Assembly: GCF_001375555.1 (NCBI RefSeq)
Contig: NZ_CTDZ01000009.1
Coordinates: 1-64,000, forward strand
Direction: 5' to 3'
Origin: Numidum massiliense
Lineage (GTDB): Bacteria; Bacillota; Bacilli; Thermoactinomycetales; Novibacillaceae
Length of the DNA stretch: 64,000 nucleotides
The translations under genes were made by a program, and so were the position numbers. This document shows, piece by piece, positions 26,292 through 35,940 of the stretch (position 1 is the first letter of the stretch; the number at the start of each line of letters is the position of its first letter). The notes under the pieces were generated by a model, which had not been told where the DNA came from, made no database searches, and saw only the letters and a program-made list of their open reading frames with translations.

Positions 26292-27512
26292 TTAATAATC
26301 GCCATTTCGGTCGCTCCGATCGACGTAGTTATCGCGTTCGTCGTGAGCCTCGCGTGGATGGTCATGTCGGTTTTGGCCGTTGCCGTAGGGGGCTGAACCG
26401 TCAGCGTAAGGTTGCGATCCTTCACTGTATGGGGCTGAACCGTCAGCGTAAGGTTGCTGCGAACTATGCGAACCGTCACCGTAAGGGGTAGACCTGTCAC
26501 CGTAAGGTTGCGATTCACTACCGTATGGGGTCGACCCGTCGCCGTGAGATTGTCGTTCGCCACCACCGTACGGCGATGATCCGCTGTCACCGTCAGGGTA
26601 CGGTTCACTACCGTATGGCGGCCAGCCGCCCCCTGTAACCGGCGGTTGCTTAATGATGCGTAAATAGCGAAAGACGATGGACGATACGACGAACACTTGG
26701 ATGGCGCAAGTAAGCGGGAAAAATACGATGTTTAATAAAGAGGAACTAATTAACGCCCCGTCTTCTAAATGATTGATCGAGCCGAAGCCAACGATTGACG
26801 AGATGATCGTCAGCACGAGGTAGCCCGCGATCGAAATCGCCAGCGCGATAATACCCGATAAAAGTACTTGTCCAAAATTGTTTTTGAACGTGTTGAACGA
26901 CTCGCTGATCGAATCGAACACTCCTTTTTGCTCTACGATGAGGCTAACGGGGGCATGCATGAACATCAGTCCGTAAAGGGCGAATAGCAACAAAGTGAGT
27001 AGTAGGAAAAAGAGACCCGATCCGACTCCTTCACCTGGGACATCGATCGCAGCCGCAAAGGAAGTGGCGGCAAAAAAGGCGACAAACATAATTGGGATAG
27101 CCAACAAGAATAAGACGAGCATCAGTCCGAACATCGGGAACAGGCGCCGGAAGCCGAAGCTAAAAAAGTCCCCGACGGTGCCGCGATCGGCGGTAACGGC
27201 CTCAGCGGTAATGCCGATACTGCCAGCAGTGATGAAGGTACTCGTAAACAGGCCGACAATTATGCCAAACAAAGCTAACAGCAACGTAATTGCGATCAAG
27301 GACGGGCTAAAAATGATTTCCAACAGAGCAAAAGGGTTATCAATCGCGTGCTCCGCGAGCGCAAGACCGCTAGTGGAAACGGCAAAGATTACGACGAACA
27401 TAAACATGAATATTACGACGAAGGCAGGGATGAACGTCGCTAAGTTGCCGAGTAAAAAGCCTCCCCACAGCTTCAAACCGTGCCGTTTCAGCAGTGACAT
27501 GTAGGATTCCAT
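26292..27512 (-). CDS. Polytopic membrane protein with repetitive PYGDGS-type tail
   Basis: 406 residues from ATG 27512. Earlier in-frame starts lie upstream of the predicted transcription start. Residues 1-300 contain about six hydrophobic segments and resemble the membrane domain of glycerophosphodiester phosphodiesterase-like and DUF-type proteins, with an IISRSESFNTFKNNF-like loop before the last helices. The last 100 residues are hydrophilic, with units such as SQPYGDRSTPYGDGS and QPYADGSAPY repeated about eight times. The end is Asp/Arg-rich. The tail is Tyr/Pro/Gly/Ser-rich and probably disordered. Function unknown. The gene is monocistronic. Confidence 0.7.
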   Translation of the reverse strand: MESYMSLLKRHGLKLWGGFLLGNLATFIPAFVVIFMFMFVVIFAVSTSGLALAEHAIDNPFALLEIIFSPSLIAITLLLALFGIIVGLFTSTFITAGSIGITAEAVTADRGTVGDFFSFGFRRLFPMFGLMLVLFLLAIPIMFVAFFAATSFAAAIDVPGEGVGSGLFFLLLTLLLFALYGLMFMHAPVSLIVEQKGVFDSISESFNTFKNNFGQVLLSGIIALAISIAGYLVLTIISSIVGFGSINHLEDGALISSSLLNIVFFPLTCAIQVFVVSSIVFRYLRIIKQPPVTGGGWPPYGSEPYPDGDSGSSPYGGGERQSHGDGSTPYGSESQPYGDRSTPYGDGSHSSQQPYADGSAPYSEGSQPYADGSAPYGNGQNRHDHPREAHDERDNYVDRSDRNGDY

Positions 27513-27543
27513 ACGATGACTCACACCCCTCTTTTTACTTTGT

Positions 27544-27572
27544 ACTATACGCGATTGACCGATAAAGGACAA
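27544..27572 (-). promoter_or_regulatory. Promoter of the repetitive-tail membrane protein gene
   Basis: On the minus strand TTGTCC (27572-27567), 17-base spacer and TATAGT (27549-27544). Transcription would begin near 27537, which rules out start codons further upstream. Confidence 0.6.
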
Positions 27573-27818
27573 CCTTAATTCTGAAAGTAGTGAATGTACG
27601 TCGTGACACGTCGGTCAGGCAGATGGAAGGCCCTTGCTCGAGCTGCATGAAGTGGCTGTGGCGAACGTTAAGGGGAGGTGCCGGGCGCATATGACGTGGG
27701 AGCGGCGGATGTGCTACGATAGAGAGATGAATGGGCTTGAGCGGTAACCTGGACGCGCGATCGATTTGCCGTACGGAAATACTGTTCGATAACTTCGCTG
27801 ACGTGGAGGGATGATGCG

Positions 27819-29597
27819 ATGAGCGCACGTATTGCGGAAAAACTATCGTTATTGCCAGAGCAGCCGGGATGTTACATCATGAAAAACGACGCGGGCGATA
27901 TTTTGTATGTCGGGAAGGCGAAAAACTTACGCAACCGCGTACGCTCGTATTTTAGCGGCAGTCACGATGCGAAGACGCAGCGTCTCGTGATGGAAATCGC
28001 TGACTTTGAATATATCGTCACCGAAAGTGCCACCGAGGCACTCGTGCTCGAGTGCAACTTAATAAAACGACACCGCCCACATTACAACGTCATGCTTAAG
28101 GACGATAAATCGTATCCGTATATAAAAATTACAAAAGAAGCACACCCACGCCTCGAAGTGACGCGCAAAGTCGTCAAAGACGGGGGCAAATATTTTGGCC
28201 CGTACCCGAATGCGAGCGTTGCGCAGCAGACGAAAAAACTGCTGGACAAACTGTACCCCCTGCGCAAATGCCGCACGATTCCGAACAGAGTCTGCTTATA
28301 CTACCACATGGGACAATGTTTAGCGCCGTGCGTGAACGAGGTCGCACCGGAAACGTACGAGGGGATGGTGAAAGAAATCGTCCGCTTTTTAAAGGGCGGG
28401 CATCGCGACATTCGCGCACAGCTCGTGCAAAAAATGGAACAGGCAGCTGAAGCGCTAAATTTTGAACGGGCGAAAGAAATGCGCGACCTCATTCGGGCGA
28501 TTGATGGTCTCGACGACGAACAGCGGATGACGTTTTTGGATCGAAAAGACCGTGACGTGTTCGGTTACGCTGTTGACAAAGGGTGGATGTGTGTACAAGT
28601 TTTTTATTTGCGGCAAGGGAAGATGATCGAACGCGACGTCTCCTTGTTTCCGTACTACGGCGAAGCGGAGGAAGACTTTTTAAGCTATGTAACACAATTT
28701 TATTCCTATAATTCGCTGTTGCCGCAGGAAATATATTTGCCAATTCACGCGGACAACGACTTGTTAGCCGACTGGTTAAAAGTGACCGTGCACACACCGC
28801 AGCGAGGCAAAAAGCAAAAGCTCGTCGAACTAGCAAACAAGAATGCCCGCCTCGCGCTGCAGGAAAAATTTCGTCTCATCGAGCGGCAGCAGGAGCGGAC
28901 CATCTTAGCGGCGGAGCGATTAGGGGAAGTGCTCGGCATCGGCACGCCAAACCACATCGAAGCGTTTGACAACTCCAATATCCAAGGTGCACACCCGGTG
29001 TCGGCGATGGTCGTGTTCACAGACGGGAAGCCGGATAAGAAGGAGTACCGCAAATTTACGATTAAAACGGTCACCGGTGCGGACGACTACGAATCGATGC
29101 GCGAAGTGATTCGCCGTCGATACACGCGCGTGTTGCGCGAAGATTTGCCGCTGCCCGATTTAGTGATTGTCGACGGGGGCAAGGGGCAAATGACAGCGGC
29201 GCAAGACGTGCTTGCGGACGAACTCGGCCTGTTCATTCCGATTTGCGGCCTCGTGAAAGACGACAAGCACCGCACAGCCCAGCCGTTATTCGGAGAACCG
29301 CCGCAAGTCGTTCCACTTAAGCGCGACAGTCAAGAGTTTTATTTGCTGCAGCGCATCCAGGACGAGGTGCACCGCTTCGCCATTTCTTTCCACCGTCAGA
29401 CACGCGCCAAAAGTGTCGTCCACTCGCAGTTGGACGCCATTCCCGGCGTCGGGGAGAAGCGCAAGCGACTACTCTTAAAACACTTTGGCTCGTTGAAGCG
29501 CATCCGCGAAGCGGAAGTCGACGAGTTCCGCGAAATCGGGATCGGAGAAAAACTGGCGCGTACGATCCAACAGGCGCTGCGGGAATCGGGTAAATGA
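27819..29597 (+). CDS. uvrC: Excinuclease ABC subunit C
   Basis: Makes both incisions in nucleotide excision repair with UvrA and UvrB. 592 residues, normal length. The GIY-YIG nuclease domain is at the N-terminus ([26 protein letters not shown]). The UVR helix pair lies around residues 200-235 ([20 protein letters not shown]). The RNase H-like C-terminal nuclease shows [20 protein letters not shown] and IVDGGKGQ. Two HhH motifs end the protein ([18 protein letters not shown]). Four Cys in the [21 protein letters not shown] region are the expected cluster motif. Confidence 0.98.
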   Translation: MSARIAEKLSLLPEQPGCYIMKNDAGDILYVGKAKNLRNRVRSYFSGSHDAKTQRLVMEIADFEYIVTESATEALVLECNLIKRHRPHYNVMLKDDKSYPYIKITKEAHPRLEVTRKVVKDGGKYFGPYPNASVAQQTKKLLDKLYPLRKCRTIPNRVCLYYHMGQCLAPCVNEVAPETYEGMVKEIVRFLKGGHRDIRAQLVQKMEQAAEALNFERAKEMRDLIRAIDGLDDEQRMTFLDRKDRDVFGYAVDKGWMCVQVFYLRQGKMIERDVSLFPYYGEAEEDFLSYVTQFYSYNSLLPQEIYLPIHADNDLLADWLKVTVHTPQRGKKQKLVELANKNARLALQEKFRLIERQQERTILAAERLGEVLGIGTPNHIEAFDNSNIQGAHPVSAMVVFTDGKPDKKEYRKFTIKTVTGADDYESMREVIRRRYTRVLREDLPLPDLVIVDGGKGQMTAAQDVLADELGLFIPICGLVKDDKHRTAQPLFGEPPQVVPLKRDSQEFYLLQRIQDEVHRFAISFHRQTRAKSVVHSQLDAIPGVGEKRKRLLLKHFGSLKRIREAEVDEFREIGIGEKLARTIQQALRESGK

Positions 29598-29647
29598 TAC
29601 ACGGATCACGCATTGTATAAAAAAATGCTATCATGCATAAAAAACGG

Positions 29648-29677
29648 TTGTCATCGTTCCGGGCCGTATGGTATGAT
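29648..29677 (+). promoter_or_regulatory. Putative lysC promoter
   Basis: TTGTCA at 29648-29653, 18-base spacer, TATGAT at 29672-29677. The -10 overlaps the left arm of the uvrC terminator. Confidence 0.5.
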
Positions 29678-29733
29678 GGCAAACAATTAATACTATCTTT
29701 CCATATGAACTGCTTGGCATCATACGTTTTTTT
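29671..29733 (+). terminator. Terminator after uvrC, just before lysC
   Basis: GTATGATGGCAA at 29671-29682 pairs with TTGGCATCATAC at 29714-29725 with one mismatch, then GTTTTTTT. It would stop uvrC readthrough. No lysine riboswitch core was found in this short leader. Confidence 0.65.
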
Positions 29734-29769
29734 GGACAGCGGACTGGTAGGCGGTGAGAGGAGATTAGC

Positions 29770-31008
29770 ATGGGTGTAGTTGTACAAAAATACGGTGGGA
29801 CGTCTGTCGCCACGATTGAACGCATCAGGCATGTTGCACAGCGGGTAAAAAAGACGATCGAGCGAGGGCACCAATGTATCGTCGTCGTCTCGGCCATGGG
29901 CAAGACGACCGATGAACTCGTCCACTTAGCCACGCAAATATCAAAGTTTCCGTCGCAGCGAGAGATGGATATGCTACTCACATCGGGCGAACAAGTGTCG
30001 ATCGCCCTACTGAGTATGGCCTTGCAAGGGATTGGTGTGCCGACGCGTTCGCTCACTGGTTGGCAAGCGGCGATCGAAACGGACGACGTACATGGAAAAG
30101 CCCGCATTACGTCGATTAATGCCGAGACGTTGCAGCACTATTTAAACCAAGGCGAAGTGTTAGTCGTCGCCGGTTTTCAAGGCAGTACGAACGGCGACCA
30201 CGGTGGTGAAATTACGACGCTCGGCCGCGGCGGTTCAGATACGACAGCTGTCGCTCTCGCCGCAGCAGTGCAGGCTACGTGTTGTGAAATTTATACAGAC
30301 GTCGACGGCGTGTATACGGCTGACCCGCGCACCGTCCCGAAGGCGCAACGGTTGGACGAGATATCTTACGACGAAATGTTAGAGCTCGCTAATTTAGGCG
30401 CAGGCGTGTTGCATCCGCGCGCCGTCGAATGTGCAAAAAATAACAATGTAGAACTCGCTGTCAAATCTAGTTTTACCGAAGGACGAGGTACGCGGGTGAA
30501 GGAAGGGAGCCTTATGGAACGACAATTGAAAGTGCGCGGTGTGGCACACGATTTGGACGTCGCGCGGATTAAAGTGCTCGGGTTGCCAAACCGCTCCGAC
30601 TGCCTATCTGTGCTATTTACCGACTTGGCCGCGGCGCACATTAACGTCGACATTATCGTGCAAAGCGAGCACGAAGCGGAAACGATGGACGTCTCGTTTA
30701 GTGTGCAGGAAAAAGAGGCGGAACGGGCGGTCAACGTATTGAACCAGCAGCAGGACAAACTTGGGTTTGAGCGTGTGATCGTTGAAGAAGGCTTAGCCAA
30801 ACTGTCGGCCGTTGGGTCGGGGATGGTCACGCATCCGGGTGTAGCGGCGACGATGTTTACGACGTTAACAGACGCGGGCATCCCGATCAAAATGGTGTCC
30901 ACGTCAGAAATTAAGATTTCTTGCGTCATCCCGCGGGAACATACGGAAGCGGCGATGCAGAAAGTGCACAGCGCGTTCGGTCTTGACGCTGCGAAAGTTG
31001 AAGTATGA
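29770..31008 (+). CDS. lysC: Aspartate kinase (lysC-type, alpha and beta from one gene)
   Basis: Phosphorylates aspartate, the first step to diaminopimelate, lysine, methionine and threonine. 412 residues. Kinase part: VVQKYGGTSVA at the start, VSAMGKTTDELV, TSGEQVS, TLGRGGSDTTAVALA and YTDVDGVYTADPR. Two ACT domains occupy residues 265 onward, with the allosteric stretch SEHEAETMDVSFSV. An internal ATG at 30514 with its own ribosome-binding site would give a 164-residue beta subunit, as in B. subtilis aspartokinase II. It has its own promoter. A second, more divergent aspartokinase lies at 54679. Confidence 0.95.
   Translation: MGVVVQKYGGTSVATIERIRHVAQRVKKTIERGHQCIVVVSAMGKTTDELVHLATQISKFPSQREMDMLLTSGEQVSIALLSMALQGIGVPTRSLTGWQAAIETDDVHGKARITSINAETLQHYLNQGEVLVVAGFQGSTNGDHGGEITTLGRGGSDTTAVALAAAVQATCCEIYTDVDGVYTADPRTVPKAQRLDEISYDEMLELANLGAGVLHPRAVECAKNNNVELAVKSSFTEGRGTRVKEGSLMERQLKVRGVAHDLDVARIKVLGLPNRSDCLSVLFTDLAAAHINVDIIVQSEHEAETMDVSFSVQEKEAERAVNVLNQQQDKLGFERVIVEEGLAKLSAVGSGMVTHPGVAATMFTTLTDAGIPIKMVSTSEIKISCVIPREHTEAAMQKVHSAFGLDAAKVEV
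30500..30516 (+). promoter_or_regulatory. Internal ribosome-binding site and start codon in lysC
   Basis: AGGAAGGGAG ends six bases before ATG 30514, in frame with lysC. Translation from here gives the two ACT domains as a separate beta subunit. Confidence 0.65.
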
Positions 31009-31225
31009 ATGAGGTAGGCGCGTCTAATTAGCGGAAAACTGCGTGCACAACGGCGTGATCACCGTAAAAAAGTCAAAAGGCGGCGGAAATCGTCCCCACA
31101 TCTGGCGGTGAGGCGAAACGCTGCTTTTTTTACATCATTAAACAATTATAAGTGGTATAATAAACTTATATACTGGTATGTATGATTTTCCGTGCGTTTT
31201 TGCGTTTGGGGCGGGGGCGTGTTCC

Positions 31226-31254
31226 TTGACGCCTCCCCCTCCTAGGAGTACAAT
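31226..31254 (+). promoter_or_regulatory. Putative promoter of the sdhCAB operon
   Basis: TTGACG at 31226-31231, 17-base spacer, TACAAT at 31249-31254. The rest of 31009-31225 has no gene; a weak GCGGCG/CGCTGC hairpin before seven T at about 31123-31130 may end lysC. Confidence 0.65.
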
Positions 31255-31327
31255 AAATTTGTTCATCATTTTGTACGTTTTCAACAGCTACGGGGTATCT
31301 AGTGGCTGTAATACAAAGGAGGACAGA

Positions 31328-31981
31328 ATGTTGGCTGAAAGTAAAAGTTTTATTAACCGCAGGCTCCATTCTTTGCTAGGCGTCATACCCGTTGGTGCTT
31401 TTTTGTTAAACCATTTGTTGACCAACTACTACGCCACGCGGGGGCCGGAAGCGTTTAATGAGCAAGTTCAGTGGATCCAAGACTTGCCGTTTTTACTCGT
31501 TTTAGAGACGTTGTTTATTTTTTTGCCAATTTTGTATCACGGTATTTACGGTGTGTACATTGCGTTTCAAGCTAAGAACAACGTGTCGTCGTTCGGGACG
31601 TTCCGCAACTACATGTTCATGTTGCAACGCGTCACCGGCTTGATTGCATTCGTATTCATCGCCATTCACGTGTGGCAAACCCGTGTGCAAGTGGCACTCG
31701 GTAACGTGGAGACGAGTGAGCTTAGTCGGTTAATGGCTGACTCCCTTTCCAATCCACTGTGGATGACCTTGTACTTAATCGGTCTCATCGCGACGGTGTT
31801 TCACTTTAGTAACGGCCTCTGGTCTTTCTTTGTTTCTTGGGGAATTACGGTTGGGCCGCGTGCACAGCGCGCTATGACGTACGTCTGTATGGTCGTGTTC
31901 GTACTAGTCAGTTATGTAGGCGTTCGCGCGATCTTCGCATTCGTCGATCCGCAATTTATTGATCAGCTTGCATCATTATAA
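31328..31981 (+). CDS. sdhC: Succinate dehydrogenase cytochrome b558 subunit
   Basis: Membrane anchor of complex II. It binds two haems b and reduces menaquinone. 217 residues with five membrane helices. Haem-ligand His are visible in RRLHSLLGVIPV, FLLNHLLTN, YHGIYG, FIAIHVWQT and VFHFSNG. ATG 31328 follows AAAGGAGG. It is the first gene of sdhCAB, which has no separate sdhD, as is typical of Bacillales. Confidence 0.95.
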   Translation: MLAESKSFINRRLHSLLGVIPVGAFLLNHLLTNYYATRGPEAFNEQVQWIQDLPFLLVLETLFIFLPILYHGIYGVYIAFQAKNNVSSFGTFRNYMFMLQRVTGLIAFVFIAIHVWQTRVQVALGNVETSELSRLMADSLSNPLWMTLYLIGLIATVFHFSNGLWSFFVSWGITVGPRAQRAMTYVCMVVFVLVSYVGVRAIFAFVDPQFIDQLASL

Positions 31982-31993
31982 GGGGGATTCCAA

Positions 31994-33760
31994 TTGAGTA
32001 GCGCAAAAGTTATTGTCGTCGGCGGCGGACTCGCAGGTTTGTCGGCAGCGATGAAAGCGGCGGAAGCGGGAGCGGACGTCGATTTACTATCGATCGTACC
32101 GGTCAAGCGTTCGCACTCCGTATGTGCGCAGGGCGGTATTAACGGAGCGGTTAACACAAAAGGTGAAGGCGATTCGCCTTGGGAGCACTTCGACGACACG
32201 GTTTACGGCGGCGACTTTTTAGCCGATCAACCGGCCGTGAAAGCGATGTGTGAAGCTGCCCCCAGCATTTTGCACTTAATGGACCGGATGGGCGTGATGT
32301 TTAACCGTACCCCAGAAGGGCTGCTAGATTTTCGTCGTTTCGGCGGGACGAAACACCACCGGACGGCGTATGCCGGAGCGACGACAGGGCAACAACTGCT
32401 ATACGCGTTAGACGAACAAGTGCGCCGCTGGGAAGTTGCGGGGCGCGTGCATAAATACGAATTCATGGAATTTGTCAGTATCGTCCGCGACGAAAACGGT
32501 GTCTGCCGCGGCGCAATCGCGCAAGACATTCGCACGATGGAATTTAAAGCGTTCAAGGCGGATGCAGTCATTATGGCGACGGGCGGGCCGGGCATTATTT
32601 TCGGTAAGACGACTAACTCGGTCATCAATACAGGGACCGCGGCAAGCGCAGTGTATCAGCAAGGCGCGTATTACGCGAACGGTGAATTTATTCAAATCCA
32701 CCCGACCTCGATCCCGGGCGAGGACAAGCTACGGCTCATGTCAGAGTCTGCCCGTGGTGAAGGTGGGCGCGTGTGGACGTATAAAGACGGAAAGCCGTGG
32801 TACTTCCTCGAAGAATGGTATCCGGAGTACGGCAACCTCGTGCCACGCGACATTGCGACGCGGGCAATCTTTAAAGTATGTGTCGAAATGGGCCTCGGCC
32901 TTGAGGGACAGAACATGGTTTATCTCGACTTAACGCATAAGGATCCGAAAGAACTCGATGTGAAGCTGGGCGGTATTTTGGAAATTTACGAGAAGTTTAC
33001 GGGGGACGACCCACGCAAAGTGCCGATGAAGATTTTCCCAGGCGTTCACTACTCGATGGGTGGCTTGTGGGTAGACATTAACCAAGCGACGAACATCCCC
33101 GGGTTGTACGCCGCCGGCGAGTGTGACTACTCCATTCACGGGGCGAACCGGTTAGGGGCAAACTCGTTACTCTCTTGTATTTACGGCGGGATGGTCGCCG
33201 GTCCGAAGGCGATCGAGTACGCGAAAGGGCTCGACCAGTCGGCCGAAGACACGAGTTCGACAATTTTCGACCAAGAGCTCAAACGGCAACAAGAGATGTA
33301 CGATAACATTATCAAAATGGACGGGGATGAGAACCCGTATAAATTGCATCAAGAGCTCGGTAAAGTGATGACGGACAACGTCACCGTCGTCCGTTATAAC
33401 GATAAACTCAAACAAACCGACGAGAAAATATTAGAACTGATGGAGCGTTACAAACGCATTGGCGTCGACGATACGGGCAATTGGAACAACCAAACGGCGA
33501 CGTTTACGCGACAACTGTGGAACATGCTCGTACTTGCTCGCGTGATCACGCTTGGTGCGCTCAACCGTAATGAAAGCCGCGGTGCGCACTATAAACCGGA
33601 TTTCCCGGATCGCAACGACGCAGAATGGTTAAAAACGACGATGGCCTCGCATACGGACGATGGCCCAGTTTTAACGTATAAAGACGTTGACGTTTCGCTA
33701 ATCGAGCCGCGCGAACGCCGTTACGACGTCTCGAAGGAGGAGACGAAGAAACATGAGTAA
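31994..33760 (+). CDS. sdhA: Succinate dehydrogenase flavoprotein subunit
   Basis: Oxidises succinate to fumarate with covalently bound FAD. 588 residues. The dinucleotide-binding start VIVVGGGLAGLSAAMKAAE is followed by the FAD-linking His in KRSHSVCAQGGINGA near residue 40. Active-site stretches are HPTSIPGEDKL, ESARGEGGRVW and VHYSMGGLWVD. TTG 31994 follows AAGGGGGA. The 3' end overlaps sdhB by eight bases. Confidence 0.97.
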   Translation: MSSAKVIVVGGGLAGLSAAMKAAEAGADVDLLSIVPVKRSHSVCAQGGINGAVNTKGEGDSPWEHFDDTVYGGDFLADQPAVKAMCEAAPSILHLMDRMGVMFNRTPEGLLDFRRFGGTKHHRTAYAGATTGQQLLYALDEQVRRWEVAGRVHKYEFMEFVSIVRDENGVCRGAIAQDIRTMEFKAFKADAVIMATGGPGIIFGKTTNSVINTGTAASAVYQQGAYYANGEFIQIHPTSIPGEDKLRLMSESARGEGGRVWTYKDGKPWYFLEEWYPEYGNLVPRDIATRAIFKVCVEMGLGLEGQNMVYLDLTHKDPKELDVKLGGILEIYEKFTGDDPRKVPMKIFPGVHYSMGGLWVDINQATNIPGLYAAGECDYSIHGANRLGANSLLSCIYGGMVAGPKAIEYAKGLDQSAEDTSSTIFDQELKRQQEMYDNIIKMDGDENPYKLHQELGKVMTDNVTVVRYNDKLKQTDEKILELMERYKRIGVDDTGNWNNQTATFTRQLWNMLVLARVITLGALNRNESRGAHYKPDFPDRNDAEWLKTTMASHTDDGPVLTYKDVDVSLIEPRERRYDVSKEETKKHE

Positions 33761-34499
33761 GACAATTCAACTAGTCATTACACGACAAGACAATCCTGAC
33801 AGTGAACCGTATAAAGAAGAGTTTGAAATTCCTTATCGGCCGAATATGAACGTCATCGGCGCGCTGATGGAGATTCAGCGTAACCCGATCAACAAGCAAG
33901 GTAAAAAAGTTCGACCGGTCGTGTGGGAATCGAACTGTTTGGAAGAAGTGTGTGGCGCCTGTTCGATGGTCATAAACGGCAGGCCGATGCAGTCGTGTGC
34001 GGCGATTATCGACAGATTTGAACAGCCGCTCCGCATCGAACCGATGAGCACATTTCCCGTCTTGCGCGACTTAATCATCGACCGCAGCCGTATGTTCGAT
34101 GCGTTGAAACGCGTCAAATCGTGGATTCCGATCGACGGGACGTACGACTTGGGCCCTGGTCCGCGCATGGCCGAAGTCGACCGGCAGTGGGCATACGAAT
34201 TGTCGAAATGTATGACGTGCGGCGTCTGCTTACAAGCGTGTCCGAACGTGAACCAAAATTCGAGTTTTATGGGGCCGGCGGTTATTAGTCAAGTGCGTCT
34301 CATGAACACACACCCGACAGGGAAAATGAACAAAGACGAGCGTTTGGAAGCTTTAATCGGGGAAGGCGGCTTGCAAGAGTGCGGTAACTCGCAAAACTGT
34401 GTGCAGGCGTGCCCGAAAGGCATTCCACTGACGACGTCGATCGCCGCGATGAACCGCGAAGCGACCAAATACTCGCTACGCAAGTGGTTTAACAGCTAA
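33753..34499 (+). CDS. sdhB: Succinate dehydrogenase iron-sulfur subunit
   Basis: Carries electrons from FAD to haem and quinone through [2Fe-2S], [4Fe-4S] and [3Fe-4S] clusters. 248 residues. Cluster motifs are CLEEVCGACSMVINGRPMQSC, then CMTCGVCLQACPN, then CGNSQNCVQACPKGIPL. ATG 33753 is preceded by AAGGAGGAG. It is the last gene of the operon; a strong terminator follows. Confidence 0.97.
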   Translation: MSKTIQLVITRQDNPDSEPYKEEFEIPYRPNMNVIGALMEIQRNPINKQGKKVRPVVWESNCLEEVCGACSMVINGRPMQSCAAIIDRFEQPLRIEPMSTFPVLRDLIIDRSRMFDALKRVKSWIPIDGTYDLGPGPRMAEVDRQWAYELSKCMTCGVCLQACPNVNQNSSFMGPAVISQVRLMNTHPTGKMNKDERLEALIGEGGLQECGNSQNCVQACPKGIPLTTSIAAMNREATKYSLRKWFNS

Positions 34500-34546
34500 T
34501 CGGGTACACAGGTTCGTGCCGATTTAGTTTCCAACCCTTCAAACAA

Positions 34547-34582
34547 ACGCCCGCCTGCGGAAAAAGATCCGTAGGCGGGCGT
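34547..34582. terminator. Bidirectional terminator between sdhB and cysP
   Basis: ACGCCCGCCTGCGG at 34547-34560 pairs with CCGTAGGCGGGCGT at 34569-34582 with one mismatch. It separates convergent genes. Confidence 0.85.
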
Positions 34583-34597
34583 TCTGTTTCTGTCTAG

Positions 34598-35650
34598 CTA
34601 AGGGCCGTTAGACGATCCCCGTTTTAAGCGAACAAAGCCGAAGGGAACGATGACGGCACACAAGACGGCGACGAGTGCGTAATAATTGCTGAAAATGACT
34701 GCTTCAACTAATCCGTACGACACGACGAGCGAAGCGGCGGGGGAGATGATCCACAATTTGAGCACTTGCCTGACGGTGCGACTCTGCCATATGCTGCGGC
34801 CGCGATCAGCCGTTCCGATTGCGATGATCGACATCGTCGTCGCTTGCACTAACGGGACGGGTATACCGAATAACGAAGCGGTGATGACAAGTGAACCGCT
34901 AGTCAACGAGATGACACACGCCCTGAGCAGCGACAATTTAGTGAGTTTTTTTCCGTTTGTCTCTAAAACTTTTCCACCTAACGCAAGGGCGCCGAGCGCG
35001 ACGAATAGTGCCCCGGACCATAGCGCGGTCCCTGTATCGATAATGCCCGCACTGACGAGAGGACCGACAGCGTTGGCGACGTTGTTCATGCCTGCCGAGA
35101 ACGCTTCGTAACAGCCGGCCGCGATCACGAAACCAACTAACACTTTTTGGTGCTGACGCCGCTTCTCGGATGCGGCGATCTTTTTTTCGATGAGCGGGAC
35201 GCATTTTCCGATTAAGTACGTCATGCCAAACGCAATAAAAGGGAAGACGAGCCAAATGGCGACGATCAACACGACATGACTGACGTACAATGACTTAAAC
35301 GCGACTCCGACACCGACGACAGCCCCGACGGTTACTTCACTCGTCGAGAGCGGAATCCCGAGCACGTTCGCAATAAAGAGAGTCAAGCAGGCCGCTACTA
35401 ATATAATAATGGTCACTTCGACATCGACGAGTTGTGCGGGAACGAATCCCCCGCTAATCGTCTTGACGACTTCTCCCCCACCTGTGACTGCCCCTAAGAT
35501 GGCGAAGACGCCGACGAGTAAGAGGGCAAGCCACTTTTTCCGAACGGCACCTCCTCCGTATGCCGCCCCCATCGCCGCAGCCGTCCCGCTAGCACCAATA
35601 TTCATCGCAAAAAAGAAGCCGATGACAAGAGCAATCGTTACAAATAGCAT
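34598..35650 (-). CDS. cysP: Sulfate permease CysP (PiT family)
   Basis: Single-chain transporter of the inorganic phosphate transporter family, 350 residues with about ten membrane segments. FAMNIGASGTAAAMGAAYGGGA and NVLGIPLSTSEVTVGAVVGVGVA are the PiT repeats, matching B. subtilis CysP better than phosphate carriers by recall. ATG 35650 has a GCAGGAG site; longer forms do not. The divergent neighbour is an Rrf2 regulator and a dyad lies between, both fitting sulfur control. Phosphate transport remains possible. Confidence 0.82.
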   Translation of the reverse strand: MLFVTIALVIGFFFAMNIGASGTAAAMGAAYGGGAVRKKWLALLLVGVFAILGAVTGGGEVVKTISGGFVPAQLVDVEVTIIILVAACLTLFIANVLGIPLSTSEVTVGAVVGVGVAFKSLYVSHVVLIVAIWLVFPFIAFGMTYLIGKCVPLIEKKIAASEKRRQHQKVLVGFVIAAGCYEAFSAGMNNVANAVGPLVSAGIIDTGTALWSGALFVALGALALGGKVLETNGKKLTKLSLLRACVISLTSGSLVITASLFGIPVPLVQATTMSIIAIGTADRGRSIWQSRTVRQVLKLWIISPAASLVVSYGLVEAVIFSNYYALVAVLCAVIVPFGFVRLKRGSSNGP

Positions 35651-35727
35651 CTGTTTACACTCCTGCAAGGTAGCTGCACCAACATCGTGCAAGACGTACG
35701 ATGGCGCACTTTTCCTCAATTTTTTTG

Positions 35728-35744
35728 TTGACTGTTTGAGTCAA
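35728..35744. promoter_or_regulatory. Dyad between cysP and the Rrf2 regulator gene
   Basis: TTGACT, five bases, AGTCAA: a perfect 6-base inverted repeat about 80 bases upstream of cysP. The minus-strand TTGACT could also be a -35 box. Candidate operator for the adjacent regulator. Confidence 0.45.
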
Positions 35745-35940
35745 GATTAAAATATGAGCGAGGCTGTCTCGTTGTATCGTGGTTTACCTAATGAACAAAA
35801 AAAAGGCACTGCCCACTTTTCGGGATTTTTCGAGACGGTTAGCGGTAGACAAGCACGAAAGTAACGGTCTATGTGTACCGAATGTATAAGGGTTATATAA
35901 GGTGCGGAATAGAAGTTAGCAAGAAATGGGGGAGCTACAC

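Noticed and set aside
29598-29769. Lysine riboswitch before lysC
   Set aside because: The leader is short and lacks the conserved lysine-aptamer sequences. Only a terminator and a promoter are visible.
35728-35744. SAM riboswitch upstream of cysP
   Set aside because: No S-box core or anti-terminator pair between the genes; only a short dyad.
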